DNA of 64,000 bases from Luteococcus sp038433155 (GTDB taxonomy: Bacteria; Actinomycetota; Actinomycetes; Propionibacteriales; Propionibacteriaceae), in the NCBI RefSeq assembly GCF_038433155.1, contig NZ_JBCDMW010000029.1:58475-122474 (forward strand). The letters run 5' to 3'. Below the pieces are notes generated by a model. That model made no database searches and had not been told where the DNA came from. It saw only the letters and a list, made by a program, of their open reading frames with translations. Below are positions 51,995-60,199 of this stretch, in pieces. The position numbers were made by a program, and so were the translations under genes. Positions within the stretch are counted from its first letter, which is position 1, and each line of letters begins with the position of its first letter.

Positions 51995-52923
51995 GCACCA
52001 TGAATCTCGCGGTCCCCGAGGGCCAGGAACTGCTCACCAAGCGTGAGCTGGAGACGCTGAACAAGCCCAAGAAGTCCGGTGCCCAACTGGCCGGCGGCAT
52101 TGCGTCGCTGTTGGGCATCGCCTTCATCATCACCTACTGCATCCTGCCCTTCCTCTGGATGGTGATCACTTCCCTGCGGCTGCCGACGATGGGGCTGAGC
52201 ACGGACTTCATCCCGAACCCGGTCTCGGTGGAGAACTACAGGATCGCCTTCAACGAGAAGAACAACTTCCTCACCTCGCTGGGCAACTCGGTGCTGATCG
52301 CCACCGTCACCACGGCCCTGACCCTGCTCTTCGGCATCGTCGCGGCCTACGCCCTGGCGCGGTTGCGGTTCACGGGCAAGGCGCTGGTGCTGGCCATCAT
52401 CATCGGCTGCTCGATGTTCCCGGCCATCACCATCCTGGTGCCGCTGCTTAAGATGTTCACTGGCAACTACGACTGGCTGCCGATCAACTGGATGAACCAG
52501 TACCAGGCGGCGATCATCCCGTCGCTGTCCTTCGGTCTGCCGCTGTGTGTGTGGAACCTGACGGCCTTCTTCCGGCAGCTGCCCGTCGAGCTGGAGCAGG
52601 CGGCCATGGTGGACGGTTGCACGCCCACCACCGCCTTCCGCAAGATCATCCTGCCGTTGGCCGCGCCCGGCATTTTCACCACCATCATCCTGACCTTCAT
52701 TGCCGTCTGGAATGAGTACATGTTCGCCATGACCTTCCTGGCCGACAAGGGCAAGATGACCGCCCCGGTGGCTCTGGCGGGCTTCCAGGGTGACGCCGCC
52801 TACAACATCCCCTATGGCGCCATCATGGCCGCTGGCGTGGTGGTGACGGTGCCGTTGCTGGCCATGGTGCTGATCTTCCAGCGCCGGATCGTCGCGGGCC
52901 TGACCGCCGGTGGCGTGAAGTGA
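51991..52923 (+). CDS. sugar ABC transporter permease (MalG-type)
   Basis: Protein of 310 aa with six helices. The EAA loop reads EQAAMVDGCTPTTAFRKIIL, followed by the conserved PLAAPGIFTT and FIAVWNEY. It pairs with the MalF-type subunit encoded upstream (ATGA overlap). Its long N-terminal tail (about 40 residues) is soluble. Confidence 0.92.
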   Translation: MSTMNLAVPEGQELLTKRELETLNKPKKSGAQLAGGIASLLGIAFIITYCILPFLWMVITSLRLPTMGLSTDFIPNPVSVENYRIAFNEKNNFLTSLGNSVLIATVTTALTLLFGIVAAYALARLRFTGKALVLAIIIGCSMFPAITILVPLLKMFTGNYDWLPINWMNQYQAAIIPSLSFGLPLCVWNLTAFFRQLPVELEQAAMVDGCTPTTAFRKIILPLAAPGIFTTIILTFIAVWNEYMFAMTFLADKGKMTAPVALAGFQGDAAYNIPYGAIMAAGVVVTVPLLAMVLIFQRRIVAGLTAGGVK

Positions 52924-52955
52924 TGCGGTAGTACCAGGGCTCGTGCAAGACCGCG

Positions 52956-52991
52956 CGAGGGGCGTCGGGGAGTTCTCCCCGACGCCCCTCG
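52956..52991 (+). terminator. terminator of sugar ABC operon
   Basis: CGAGGGGCGTCGGGGA pairs perfectly with TCCCCGACGCCCCTCG (16 bp) around GTTC, 33 bp past the stop. Confidence 0.85.
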
Positions 52992-53022
52992 TCGTGTTCG
53001 CATCGGGTCCCGTGGGCGCGAT

Positions 53023-53052
53023 TTGTACGATCAGATCCACCCCGCGTATAGT
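53023..53052 (+). promoter_or_regulatory. promoter of first tRNA-Lys
   Basis: TTGTAC (53023-53028) and TATAGT (53047-53052) are separated by 18 bp and end 12 bp before the tRNA, a good sigma-70-type promoter. Confidence 0.65.
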
Positions 53053-53064
53053 TGGTCAACGCGC

Positions 53065-53140
<76 letters not shown>

Positions 53141-53143
53141 ACT

Positions 53144-53179
53144 CAGTAGGGCCCCGGTCGATTGGCCGGGGCCCTACTG
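53144..53179 (+). terminator. terminator after tRNA-Lys copy 1
   Basis: CAGTAGGGCCCCGG pairs with CCGGGGCCCTACTG (14 bp) around an 8-nt loop, 3 bp after the tRNA. Confidence 0.85.
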
Positions 53180-53565
53180 CGTCTCCGGGGACGGCTCGCC
53201 GCCATCGAGGGAGGGGCCTCGACAAGCTCGTCCGCCGTGGTTGGGCCCTCGCATGGCCCAACCCACCTGCGTTCCGGATCTATCGGCGACGGCCAACCTC
53301 GTTCCCCGAACCTGTCGGGGGGGGGCTGCCACCACCTCATCTCGGATCCCGTCGGAGGCTGCCACCACCTCATCGCGGAACCCGTCGGGGGCTGCCACCA
53401 CCTCATCTCGGATCCCGTCGGAGGCTGCCACCACCTCATCGCGGAACCCGTCGAGGGGTCCCGGACGAGCTGCTCCCACGCCCCGAGCCTGTCGAGGGGC
53501 CGGCCGCGTCTGCAACACCCCGATTTGCGCTGCAGCAGCCACGGGCGTAATGTTCCTTCTCGCGC
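53180..53565. repeat. repeat-filled spacer between tRNA-Lys copies, with 4 x 33-bp tandem repeats
   Basis: Units start at 53324, 53357, 53390 and 53423, each GGCTGCCACCACCTCATC plus a variable half. Units 1 and 3 end in a GGATCCCGTCGGA form, 2 and 4 in a GGAACCCGTCG form, so the higher-order unit is 66 bp. Flanks carry CCTCGACAAGCTCGTC and GAGCCTGTCGAGGGG elements. No gene or spacer-like unique sequence is seen. Confidence 0.85.
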
Positions 53566-53641
<76 letters not shown>

Positions 53642-53643
53642 GA

Positions 53644-53679
53644 CAGCAAGGCCCCGATCACTCGATCGGGGCCTTGCTG
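53644..53679 (+). terminator. terminator after tRNA-Lys copy 2
   Basis: CAGCAAGGCCCCGATC pairs with GATCGGGGCCTTGCTG (16 bp, perfect) around ACTC, directly after the tRNA. Confidence 0.88.
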
Positions 53680-53733
53680 TGTCACCGGGGGAGCGCCGGG
53701 AATCCTCCTGTCCGACGGCACCACGGCCCAACT

Positions 53734-53810
53734 GCACACTGCGCAGCGGTTCCTGTCACTGTGCAGCCGTTCTAGCGGCTGCCCCTGGCATCAACGGCTG
53801 CGCAGTGGGC
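53734..53810. repeat. nested hairpin
   Basis: Outer arms 53734-53751 and 53793-53810 pair with two mismatches in 18. An inner GCAGCCG-TTCTAG-CGGCTGC stem lies in the loop. It sits between the tRNA terminator and the end of the convergent aldo/keto reductase gene. Confidence 0.55.
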
Positions 53811-53814
53811 GCGG

Positions 53815-53920
53815 GACGCCGTCGGGACGGTGTGGTGGGGCAGGGATGCCGTCGGGACGGAGCGCCGGGAGGGATGGCGTCGGGACGGGTGTGGCGGGGC
53901 AGGGATACCGTCGGGGCCCT
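53815..53920. repeat. four short direct repeats, GATGCCGTCGGGACGG type
   Basis: Copies begin at 53815, 53845, 53873 and 53905 with one or two changes each. Spacing is 28-32 bp. Function unknown; no gene. Confidence 0.65.
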
Positions 53921-53929
53921 CGCGGGGTG

Positions 53930-54796
53930 TCAGCCGTCGAGCCGGGCCATTTCCTCGTCGGTGAGCTCCAGCTCCGCGGCCTTCGCGGAATCCGTGATCG
54001 ACTCGGGCCGGCTGGCGCCGGGGATCGGGATGACGTGCTGGCTCTTGGCCAGCTCCCAGGCCAGCACCACCTGCTGCGGGCTGACACCATGCTCCCGCGC
54101 CACGTCGCCGAAGGCCTGGTAGCGCTGGCCCACCTCGGTGGCGCCCCCGGCGCAGCCGCCCAGCGGACTCCACGGCAGGAAGGCGATGCCGTGCTGGTCG
54201 CAGTGGGTCAGCTCGTCGGCGGAGCAACGGAACTTCGGGGAGAACTCGTTCTGGACGCTGACCAGCCCACCCTCGCCGAGCACCTGCTGGGCAACCTCAA
54301 TCTCCTCCACATTGGCATTGGAGATGCCGACGGCCTTGATCAGCCCCTCCTGCTGGAAGTCCGCGAAGTGCTGCACCACCTCGCCGTAGACCTTCCAGCG
54401 GTCCGGGCGATGCCACTGGTAGAGATCGATGCAGTCCACCTCCAGGGCCCGCAGGGAGGCCTCCAGGGCCTTGCGGAGATACTCCTTGGAGCCGTCGCGG
54501 CCCCAGGTCTCCCCGTCGCCCCGGGTGATCCCGCCCTTGGTGGCCACGACGAGCTTCTCCCGCCCGCTGACCCCGCGCAGCGCCTTGGCCACGACGCATT
54601 CGTTGTGCCCCATCTGGTCCCACGACGGGGCGTAGATGTCGGCGGTGTCGAAGAAGGTGATTCCGGCGTCCAGGGCGGCGTGCACGGTGGCGACGGCCTG
54701 CTCCTCGCTGGGCTGGGGGTCGCGGGCCATGGACAGGGGCATGCAGCCCATCCCGATGGCGCTGACGGTGAAGGGTCCAAGCTGTCGAGTCTTCAT
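53930..54796 (-). CDS. aldo/keto reductase
   Basis: NADPH-dependent reductase family, 288 aa. The catalytic tetrad is visible: Asp and Tyr in FFDTADIYA, Lys in VVATKGG, and His in YQWHRPD. The C-terminal cofactor-binding IPIPGASRPESITDSAKA is typical. TAGCGT at 54803-54808 precedes the ATG by 6 nt, with no Shine-Dalgarno. Substrate unknown. Confidence 0.92.
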   Translation of the reverse strand: MKTRQLGPFTVSAIGMGCMPLSMARDPQPSEEQAVATVHAALDAGITFFDTADIYAPSWDQMGHNECVVAKALRGVSGREKLVVATKGGITRGDGETWGRDGSKEYLRKALEASLRALEVDCIDLYQWHRPDRWKVYGEVVQHFADFQQEGLIKAVGISNANVEEIEVAQQVLGEGGLVSVQNEFSPKFRCSADELTHCDQHGIAFLPWSPLGGCAGGATEVGQRYQAFGDVAREHGVSPQQVVLAWELAKSQHVIPIPGASRPESITDSAKAAELELTDEEMARLDG

Positions 54797-54950
54797 GAGT
54801 CGACGCTACTGGCTTCGCCGGGCTCAGCCAATGCTGCGCATGATGCCGACGAGGGCCGTGCCGAGCCCGTCGAAGCCCACGTCCGGCGTCGGCGGCGAGG
54901 ACGTCCGCGGCGCCACCGACGTGGGGTCCGAGCCATCGGGCTGACCCCAC

Positions 54951-55691
54951 TCAGTGGGCGCGCACGGCCTCGATCCGCTGGCGGCGCAGCTCGTCGAGCT
55001 CCGGCATCGGCAGGGGCTCCAGGCTGCGGCCCAGGGCAAGCTCCAGCAGGTGATCGGCCAGCTCCGGATTGCGGGGGAGCAGCGGCCCGTGCGGATAGGT
55101 GGCATAGATCCAGCCGTCGCCCACCTGCTGCACCGCCCCCTCCACGCCGGACCCGTCGTTTCCGACGCCCACCTCGACGGTGGCCAACGGCTTGGCGCCC
55201 GGCCCCAGGGTCGTGTGCCCGCCATGGTTCTCGAAGCCCGTGATCAGGCTGACGGAGCCGTCCGGCCGGGTCCAGCGGTGCAGCACCTCGCCGACGGCCC
55301 GCACCGGGGCCCGACGGGTGTCCACATCCAGCAGACCCAGGCCGTCCACCACCTCGTCCCGATCCCCGACGGTCAAGGTGTTGCCGCAGATCTGGAAGCC
55401 GGCGCAGACCGCTAGCAGCACGCCACCCCGCTCCACCCCGCGGCGCAGACCGCCGTCGGCCTGCAGGGTTTTCAGAGCGCTGATCTGGGCCATGTCCTCG
55501 CCGCCGCCCAGGAAGTACAGGTCGGCGTCGTCGGGCAAGGGCTCACCGGGCTCGACGGTCACCAGTTCCGCGTCGATCCCACGCAGTTGCAGGCGCTTCA
55601 GCGCCACCTTGGCGTTGCCCTGGTCACCGTAGATGCCCAGCAGGCTCTGGTAGACGAGGACGATCTTGACGGGCTTGCGGTCCGGGTTCAT
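54951..55691 (-). CDS. gatD: lipid II isoglutaminyl synthase, glutamine amidotransferase subunit
   Basis: CobB/CobQ-like class I amidotransferase of 246 aa that feeds ammonia to MurT. The nucleophile is Cys 96 in LLAVCAGFQICG; the His is in the YPHGPLLPRNPELAD segment. Start overlaps the murT stop by 4 bp. Together they amidate the D-Glu of lipid II, relevant to wall cross-linking and drug resistance in gram-positives. Confidence 0.94.
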   Translation of the reverse strand: MNPDRKPVKIVLVYQSLLGIYGDQGNAKVALKRLQLRGIDAELVTVEPGEPLPDDADLYFLGGGEDMAQISALKTLQADGGLRRGVERGGVLLAVCAGFQICGNTLTVGDRDEVVDGLGLLDVDTRRAPVRAVGEVLHRWTRPDGSVSLITGFENHGGHTTLGPGAKPLATVEVGVGNDGSGVEGAVQQVGDGWIYATYPHGPLLPRNPELADHLLELALGRSLEPLPMPELDELRRQRIEAVRAH

Positions 55692-56986
55692 GCGAGGCCT
55701 CCGAGCTTGCGCAGCTTCTGGAACGGGGTGTAGGTGCTGACCACGTCCAGCACCCCGTCGTGGGTCTGGCTGCTGATGGCGGTCATCAGGTCGTGCTGGA
55801 TGCTGTGCTCGACATCGCCATAGGTCAGGCGCACCGCCAGATCATGGGCGCGCGGGCCGGTGCAGACGACGTGCTTGCCGCGCAGCTGCTCGAAGTCCAC
55901 GTCCCACAACCAGCTCACGTCGCGGCCGTCGGCGGCGATCGCGTCGATTGCCAGCACCACCGGGTCGGTGGAGACCAGGGCCAGGCTCTCCGCCCAACCG
56001 GCCGGATTCTTGGCCAGCAGCAGCCGGGCCTGCACGCCGTCAAAGGTGCCGACGGCGAACCGGCCGGCGGGGGAGGAGACCGTGGTCATGCCCCGCAACG
56101 CCACCTGGGGTTCGACGCCCATCACCCGGGCCGCGGCCAGGGCACAGGCGGCATTGGCCCGGTTGAACCGGCCGGGGACATTCAGTTCCAGCTGCCAGAC
56201 GGTGCCGTCTGCCTCGACCACGGTCTCCCCGTCCACCCGGTAGTCGGCCTTGGGCTGGGTGAGATCGCAGCCGGTGCAGGTCCAGGAGCCGCCGCCGACG
56301 ATCTGGCCGTCGCTGCGGGCCAGCACGGCACCACAGGCCGGGCACAGGGCCGCGTCCTGGGTCCAACCGGCCCCGGTGTCCACCCAGATGGTCTTGTGCG
56401 CGGGCTGGGCGGACCAGACCACCAGCGGGTCATTGGCATTGGCCACCACCACGGGCCCTTGCACCCCGGCGGCCTCCAGCGCGACCCGCCAGGCCCAGCC
56501 CAGGGACTTGATCTCATGGTTGCGGTCCATCTGGTCCCGGCTGAAGTTCAGCATCACCAGCACCTCGGGGTGGCCCAGCCGGATCACGTCGGGGACGACG
56601 CGCTCGTCGGTCTCCAGGCAGGCGATGGTGGCCTGGGGAGCCTCGCCCAGGGCGGAGGCGATCCCGGCGTGCAGGTTGGCGCCATCGGCATTGGTGACCA
56701 CCACGCGTTCGCCATCGGGCAGGCTGGCCCGGATGGCGGCGGTCAGCAGGTGGGTGGAGGTGGTCTTGCCGTTGGTGCCGGTGACCACGGCGATCCGCCG
56801 GTTGCCCAGCAGCTTCCCCAGTGCCCGGGGATCAACCTTCATCATCACCTGACCCCGGATGGAGGCTCCCGAACCGCGTCCGGCAAGGCGGGATGCCAGG
56901 GCGGCGGCGCGGCCGGCGGTGGTTGCCAGGGCAAGCCGGGCGTCGGAGACGGACAGGTCCTTGAGGGCCGATGGCGTACGTGGCAT
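55688..56986 (-). CDS. murT: lipid II isoglutaminyl synthase, Mur ligase-like subunit
   Basis: Mur ligase homologue of 432 aa. ATP-binding VTGTNGKTTSTHLL lies near residues 67-80. The MurT-specific zinc ribbon is present (CPACGAVL and CTGC), and the C-terminal DUF1727 region is included. It forms a complex with GatD. ATG 56986 is preferred; CAGAAT lies 7 nt upstream and there is no clear Shine-Dalgarno. Confidence 0.94.
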   Translation of the reverse strand: MPRTPSALKDLSVSDARLALATTAGRAAALASRLAGRGSGASIRGQVMMKVDPRALGKLLGNRRIAVVTGTNGKTTSTHLLTAAIRASLPDGERVVVTNADGANLHAGIASALGEAPQATIACLETDERVVPDVIRLGHPEVLVMLNFSRDQMDRNHEIKSLGWAWRVALEAAGVQGPVVVANANDPLVVWSAQPAHKTIWVDTGAGWTQDAALCPACGAVLARSDGQIVGGGSWTCTGCDLTQPKADYRVDGETVVEADGTVWQLELNVPGRFNRANAACALAAARVMGVEPQVALRGMTTVSSPAGRFAVGTFDGVQARLLLAKNPAGWAESLALVSTDPVVLAIDAIAADGRDVSWLWDVDFEQLRGKHVVCTGPRAHDLAVRLTYGDVEHSIQHDLMTAISSQTHDGVLDVVSTYTPFQKLRKLGGLA

Positions 56987-57314
56987 GACCACCATTCTGG
57001 CACTACCCGGTGGGTCCCTGACCTGGCCTGCCCTGCATCCGTTGCGCATTGGCCCGGCATCCGGCTCCGACGACGTGGGCGGCACGGCTGGAGACACCGG
57101 CAAGCGAGGGCCGATGTGCAACATTCGCAGGGTGGCCCCGCAGGGGGGGCGGCCGGCACCAGCGGTGACCCGCACCAGGGGCAGTGTTCTGGGCGCCGTG
57201 GTGTACCAGGACGCGGATCTCGCCATTCGGTGAAATCCACCCGCAACCCACCTACCGTGTGGTTGGGTTTCCCCAGCAAGCCACCCCCCACTCGGAATGC
57301 CAAAGGAGACGCCG
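56987..57314. other. intergenic region, no gene seen
   Basis: The 328 bp between divergent murT and the CitMHS gene hold no convincing reading frame and no strong inverted repeat. Promoters for both genes are expected. The right end carries the CitMHS Shine-Dalgarno. Confidence 0.5.
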
Positions 57315-58631
57315 ATGCTCGCCATCTGGGGCTATCTGATCGTCGTGCTGTTCATGGCGCTGATCATGACCAAGAAGGCCACGCCCTTCACCTCGCTGAT
57401 CCTGGTGCCGCTGGTGATCGGGCTGCTCGCCGGGCTGGGCAGCAAGGTTGGCCCGTTCAGCCTGGCCGGCATCAAGGGCGTCGCGCCCACCGCGGTGATG
57501 CTGCTGTTCGCCATCCTCTACTTCGGGCTGATGATCACCGCCGGGCTCTTCGACCCGCTGGTGCGCTTCATCCTGCGAATCGTCAAGGGCGACCCGCTGA
57601 AGGTGCTGGTGGGCACGGCGATCCTGGCCTCGGTGGTCAGCGTCGACGGCGACGGCTCCACCACCACGATGATCGTCTGCTCCGCCATGATCCCCGTCTA
57701 CAAGCGGCTGGGGATGAAGATGATGGACCTGGCCGTCGTCGTGATTCTGGCCAATTCCGTGATGAACCTGCTGCCCTGGGGTGGGCCGACGGCCCGGATC
57801 ATCGCCGCGCTGCACCTGGACGAGGGCGCGCTGCTGCGCCGGATCCTGCCCGGGATGTTTTTGGCCATCGCCTGGGTGATCTGCGTGGCGTGGATCCGCG
57901 GCCTGCAGGAGCGCAAGCGGCTGGGCATCCGCGAGCTGGACGAGCATGACATTGCCGCCATGGATGCCACCGTGACCCATGAGGACGACGCCCTGCAGCG
58001 TCCCAAGATGCTGTGGCCCAACCTTGTCCTGACCATGGTGCTGATGCTGCTGCTGGTCTTCGGCGGGATGTACCATCTGCCCAAGATCCCGGCCGCGGTG
58101 CTGTTCGAGATCGGCTTCGCCGTCGCGCTGCTGTTGAACTACCGCAAGGTGAAGGATCAGCAACAGATCATCGAGATCCACGGCGCCAATGCCCTGCAGG
58201 TGATCATCATGGTGTTGGCTGCGGGTGTCTTCATGGGAATCCTGAACGAGTCCGGGATGAGCCAGGCCATCGGTGAGTCACTGGCGCGCTGGGTGCCCTC
58301 GTCGCTGGGTGGACAGTGGCCGCTGGTCACCGCCGTCGTCTCCGCCCCGGGCACCTTCCTGCTCAGCAACGACGCCTTCTACCTGGGGGTGCTGCCGATC
58401 CTGGCCCAGACCGGCCAGCAGTACGGCTTCAGCGCGATGGACATCGGCGTGGCCTCCACGGTGGGGCAGGCCTTCCACCTCCTGAGCCCGCTGGTGGGCT
58501 TCATCTACCTACTGCTGAACCTGACCGGGGTGGACATGGGTGCCTGGCAGCGACAGGCCGGCAAGTGGGCCTGCGGCACCTTCCTGATCTTCCTGGTCAG
58601 CATGTACCTCTTCGGCGGGGTTCCCCTGTGA
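57315..58631 (+). CDS. CitMHS family citrate/metal symporter
   Basis: Membrane protein of 438 aa with about 11-12 helices. The family pattern is seen in the SVVSVDGDGSTTTMIV segment, NLLPWGGPTARI and the C-terminal LSNDAFYLGVLPIL. CitMHS proteins import citrate complexed with Mg or Ca and protons. AAAGGAG lies 6 nt before ATG 57315. No two-component regulator is next to it. Confidence 0.9.
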   Translation: MLAIWGYLIVVLFMALIMTKKATPFTSLILVPLVIGLLAGLGSKVGPFSLAGIKGVAPTAVMLLFAILYFGLMITAGLFDPLVRFILRIVKGDPLKVLVGTAILASVVSVDGDGSTTTMIVCSAMIPVYKRLGMKMMDLAVVVILANSVMNLLPWGGPTARIIAALHLDEGALLRRILPGMFLAIAWVICVAWIRGLQERKRLGIRELDEHDIAAMDATVTHEDDALQRPKMLWPNLVLTMVLMLLLVFGGMYHLPKIPAAVLFEIGFAVALLLNYRKVKDQQQIIEIHGANALQVIIMVLAAGVFMGILNESGMSQAIGESLARWVPSSLGGQWPLVTAVVSAPGTFLLSNDAFYLGVLPILAQTGQQYGFSAMDIGVASTVGQAFHLLSPLVGFIYLLLNLTGVDMGAWQRQAGKWACGTFLIFLVSMYLFGGVPL

Positions 58632-58658
58632 GGTGAGTCTGGTTGTCCGGAGGCTTGG

Positions 58659-58718
58659 CGCTCGGGTTCGGCCTTCCCGCGATGGATGAATCCGACGCGG
58701 GATGGCGGAACCCGAGCG
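58659..58718. repeat. 60-bp imperfect palindromic element, copy B
   Basis: Same length and same 10-bp termini (CGCTCGGGTT/AACCCGAGCG) as the element at 8301-8360, with the conserved AATCCGACGCG centre. It follows the CitMHS stop by 27 bp, with the next gene on the same strand. Confidence 0.75.
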
Positions 58719-58767
58719 GCGGTTGCGGCGAGCCCGGATGTCAGCGCCGGTGGGTAGGCTCACTGGC

Positions 58768-59244
58768 ATGGCTATCACTGACAACGGACCCAACCCGAAT
58801 GCCTTCGACATCGAGACCGAGACCAAGGCCAACCAGAACTACCGGACCGTGGCCTGGAGCGGCAAGTACCTGCAGGTCACGCTGATGAGCATCCCCGTCG
58901 GCAAGGACATCGGCCTGGAGGTGCACCCGGAGACCGACCAGTTCCTGCGGCTGGATGCCGGACAAGGCCTGGTGCAGATGGGCCCCTCGAAGGACCAGCT
59001 GGACTTCGAGCAGCAGGTCACCGACGGGTGGAGCGTGCAGGTCCCGGCCGGGGTCTGGCACAACATCACCAATACCGGCGACGAGCCGATGCAGGTCTAC
59101 GCCATCTACGCCCCGGTGCACCATGCGGCCGGCGTCGTGCACGAGACCTTCGAGGCCGCCGAGGCCGAGGAGGAGGCCGGCAACGACGAGCCGCCGAGTT
59201 GGAGCGTGCAGCCCGAGGGAGGCGAGGAGGACCAGAAGGCCTGA
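58768..59244 (+). CDS. cupin domain protein
   Basis: Protein of 158 aa with a single cupin barrel; metal ligands are likely in VHPETDQFLRL and in VPAGVWHNITN, with EPMQVYAIYAP after. The last 35 residues are acidic and probably disordered. TAGGCT at 58755-58760 is 7 nt before the ATG and no Shine-Dalgarno is seen. Substrate unknown. Confidence 0.85.
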   Translation: MAITDNGPNPNAFDIETETKANQNYRTVAWSGKYLQVTLMSIPVGKDIGLEVHPETDQFLRLDAGQGLVQMGPSKDQLDFEQQVTDGWSVQVPAGVWHNITNTGDEPMQVYAIYAPVHHAAGVVHETFEAAEAEEEAGNDEPPSWSVQPEGGEEDQKA

Positions 59245-59265
59245 CCGGCCGCCGACCGGCTGACC

Positions 59266-59331
59266 AGAACAGATGCAGGACGGGGGGTCCAACGCAACTA
59301 TTGCGTTGGACCCCCGTCGTGCATCTGTTCT
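59266..59331. repeat. 31-bp stem hairpin with 3-nt loop
   Basis: Arms 59266-59297 and 59301-59331 pair with one mismatch and one extra G. The loop is CTA. It follows the cupin stop by 21 bp and may terminate that gene, but is far longer than needed. Confidence 0.85.
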
Positions 59332-59458
59332 CAGCAGAGCAGTGGGGGAGGGGGCCGGACCCGGGCGTCCGCTCTGGGGACCTCGGCGTTATGGTGGAGC
59401 CAAGCTTGGCCGGGGACTCTCGGTGGGGCCCCGGCTCCACGACGAGCAGGGAGCCCGA

Positions 59459-60199
59459 ATGGCCATCCAGCAAGCCCAACCGGCCCCGCTTGCCCGCGCA
59501 GCCGCCGGGCACGACGGGGGATTGTCCAATGCCGCCGCCAAGGTGGTGATGGCGCTCACCGGGGTGGTCTTCGGACTGTTCGTGCTGGTGCACATGATCG
59601 GCAACCTCAAGCTCTACATGGGCCCCGACGAGTTCAACGGCTATGCCCACTGGCTGCGGGCCGCCTTCCATCCCGTCCTTCCCCACGAAGGCCTGCTCTG
59701 GATTCTGCGCGTCGCGCTGCTGGCCTGTCTGCTGGCCCACCTGTACTGCGGATGGCTCGTGCGCAGCCGCGGCCGCACAGCCCGTGGATCCGTGCGACGC
59801 AAGGGAATGCGGGCCTCGACGTGGATGGCTCGCAGCATGCCGCTCACCGGCGTGATCCTGCTCGGCTTCCTGGTCTTCCACCTGCTGGACCTGACCATCG
59901 GCACCACTCCGGTGGCCCCCGACGCCTTCCGGGGCCCGACGATGGACGCCTCCTTCGCCTACACCAACGTGGTTGCCTCCTTCTCCCGATGGCCCGTGGC
60001 GCTGGTCTATGGACTGACGATGCTGGCGCTGTGCGCCCACCTGGCGCACGGGTTGGTCAGCGTCGTGCTGGACCTGGGGGCGACGCCCGGCCCCAAGGCG
60101 GTGCGCACCGTGAGCGCCGTGGCCCTGGCCATCGGCCTGCTGGTGGCGCTGGGCAACCTGACCATCCCCGTCGCCGTGCTGACAGGAGTCGTGAAATGA
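59459..60199 (+). CDS. sdhC: succinate dehydrogenase cytochrome b subunit
   Basis: Membrane anchor of 246 aa with five helices, the single-subunit diheme (type B) form. Candidate heme ligands are His in LFVLVHMIGNLK, LLAHLYCG, LVFHLLDL and LCAHLAHG. ATG 59459 is preceded by CAGGGAG. It overlaps sdhA by 4 bp. Confidence 0.92.
   Translation: MAIQQAQPAPLARAAAGHDGGLSNAAAKVVMALTGVVFGLFVLVHMIGNLKLYMGPDEFNGYAHWLRAAFHPVLPHEGLLWILRVALLACLLAHLYCGWLVRSRGRTARGSVRRKGMRASTWMARSMPLTGVILLGFLVFHLLDLTIGTTPVAPDAFRGPTMDASFAYTNVVASFSRWPVALVYGLTMLALCAHLAHGLVSVVLDLGATPGPKAVRTVSAVALAIGLLVALGNLTIPVAVLTGVVK

Noticed and set aside
49513..52923. Linking the ABC importer to the phosphonate cassette as its transporter
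   Set aside because: The binding protein and permeases are of the sugar type and lie 7 kb away with unrelated genes between.
53324..53455. 33-bp repeats that might be a CRISPR array
   Set aside because: The units are directly adjacent with no unique spacers, vary in an A-B-A-B pattern and have no cas genes nearby.
56859..57233. Possible 124-aa gene between murT and the CitMHS gene
   Set aside because: It overlaps the murT start on the opposite strand and has no family resemblance or ribosome site.
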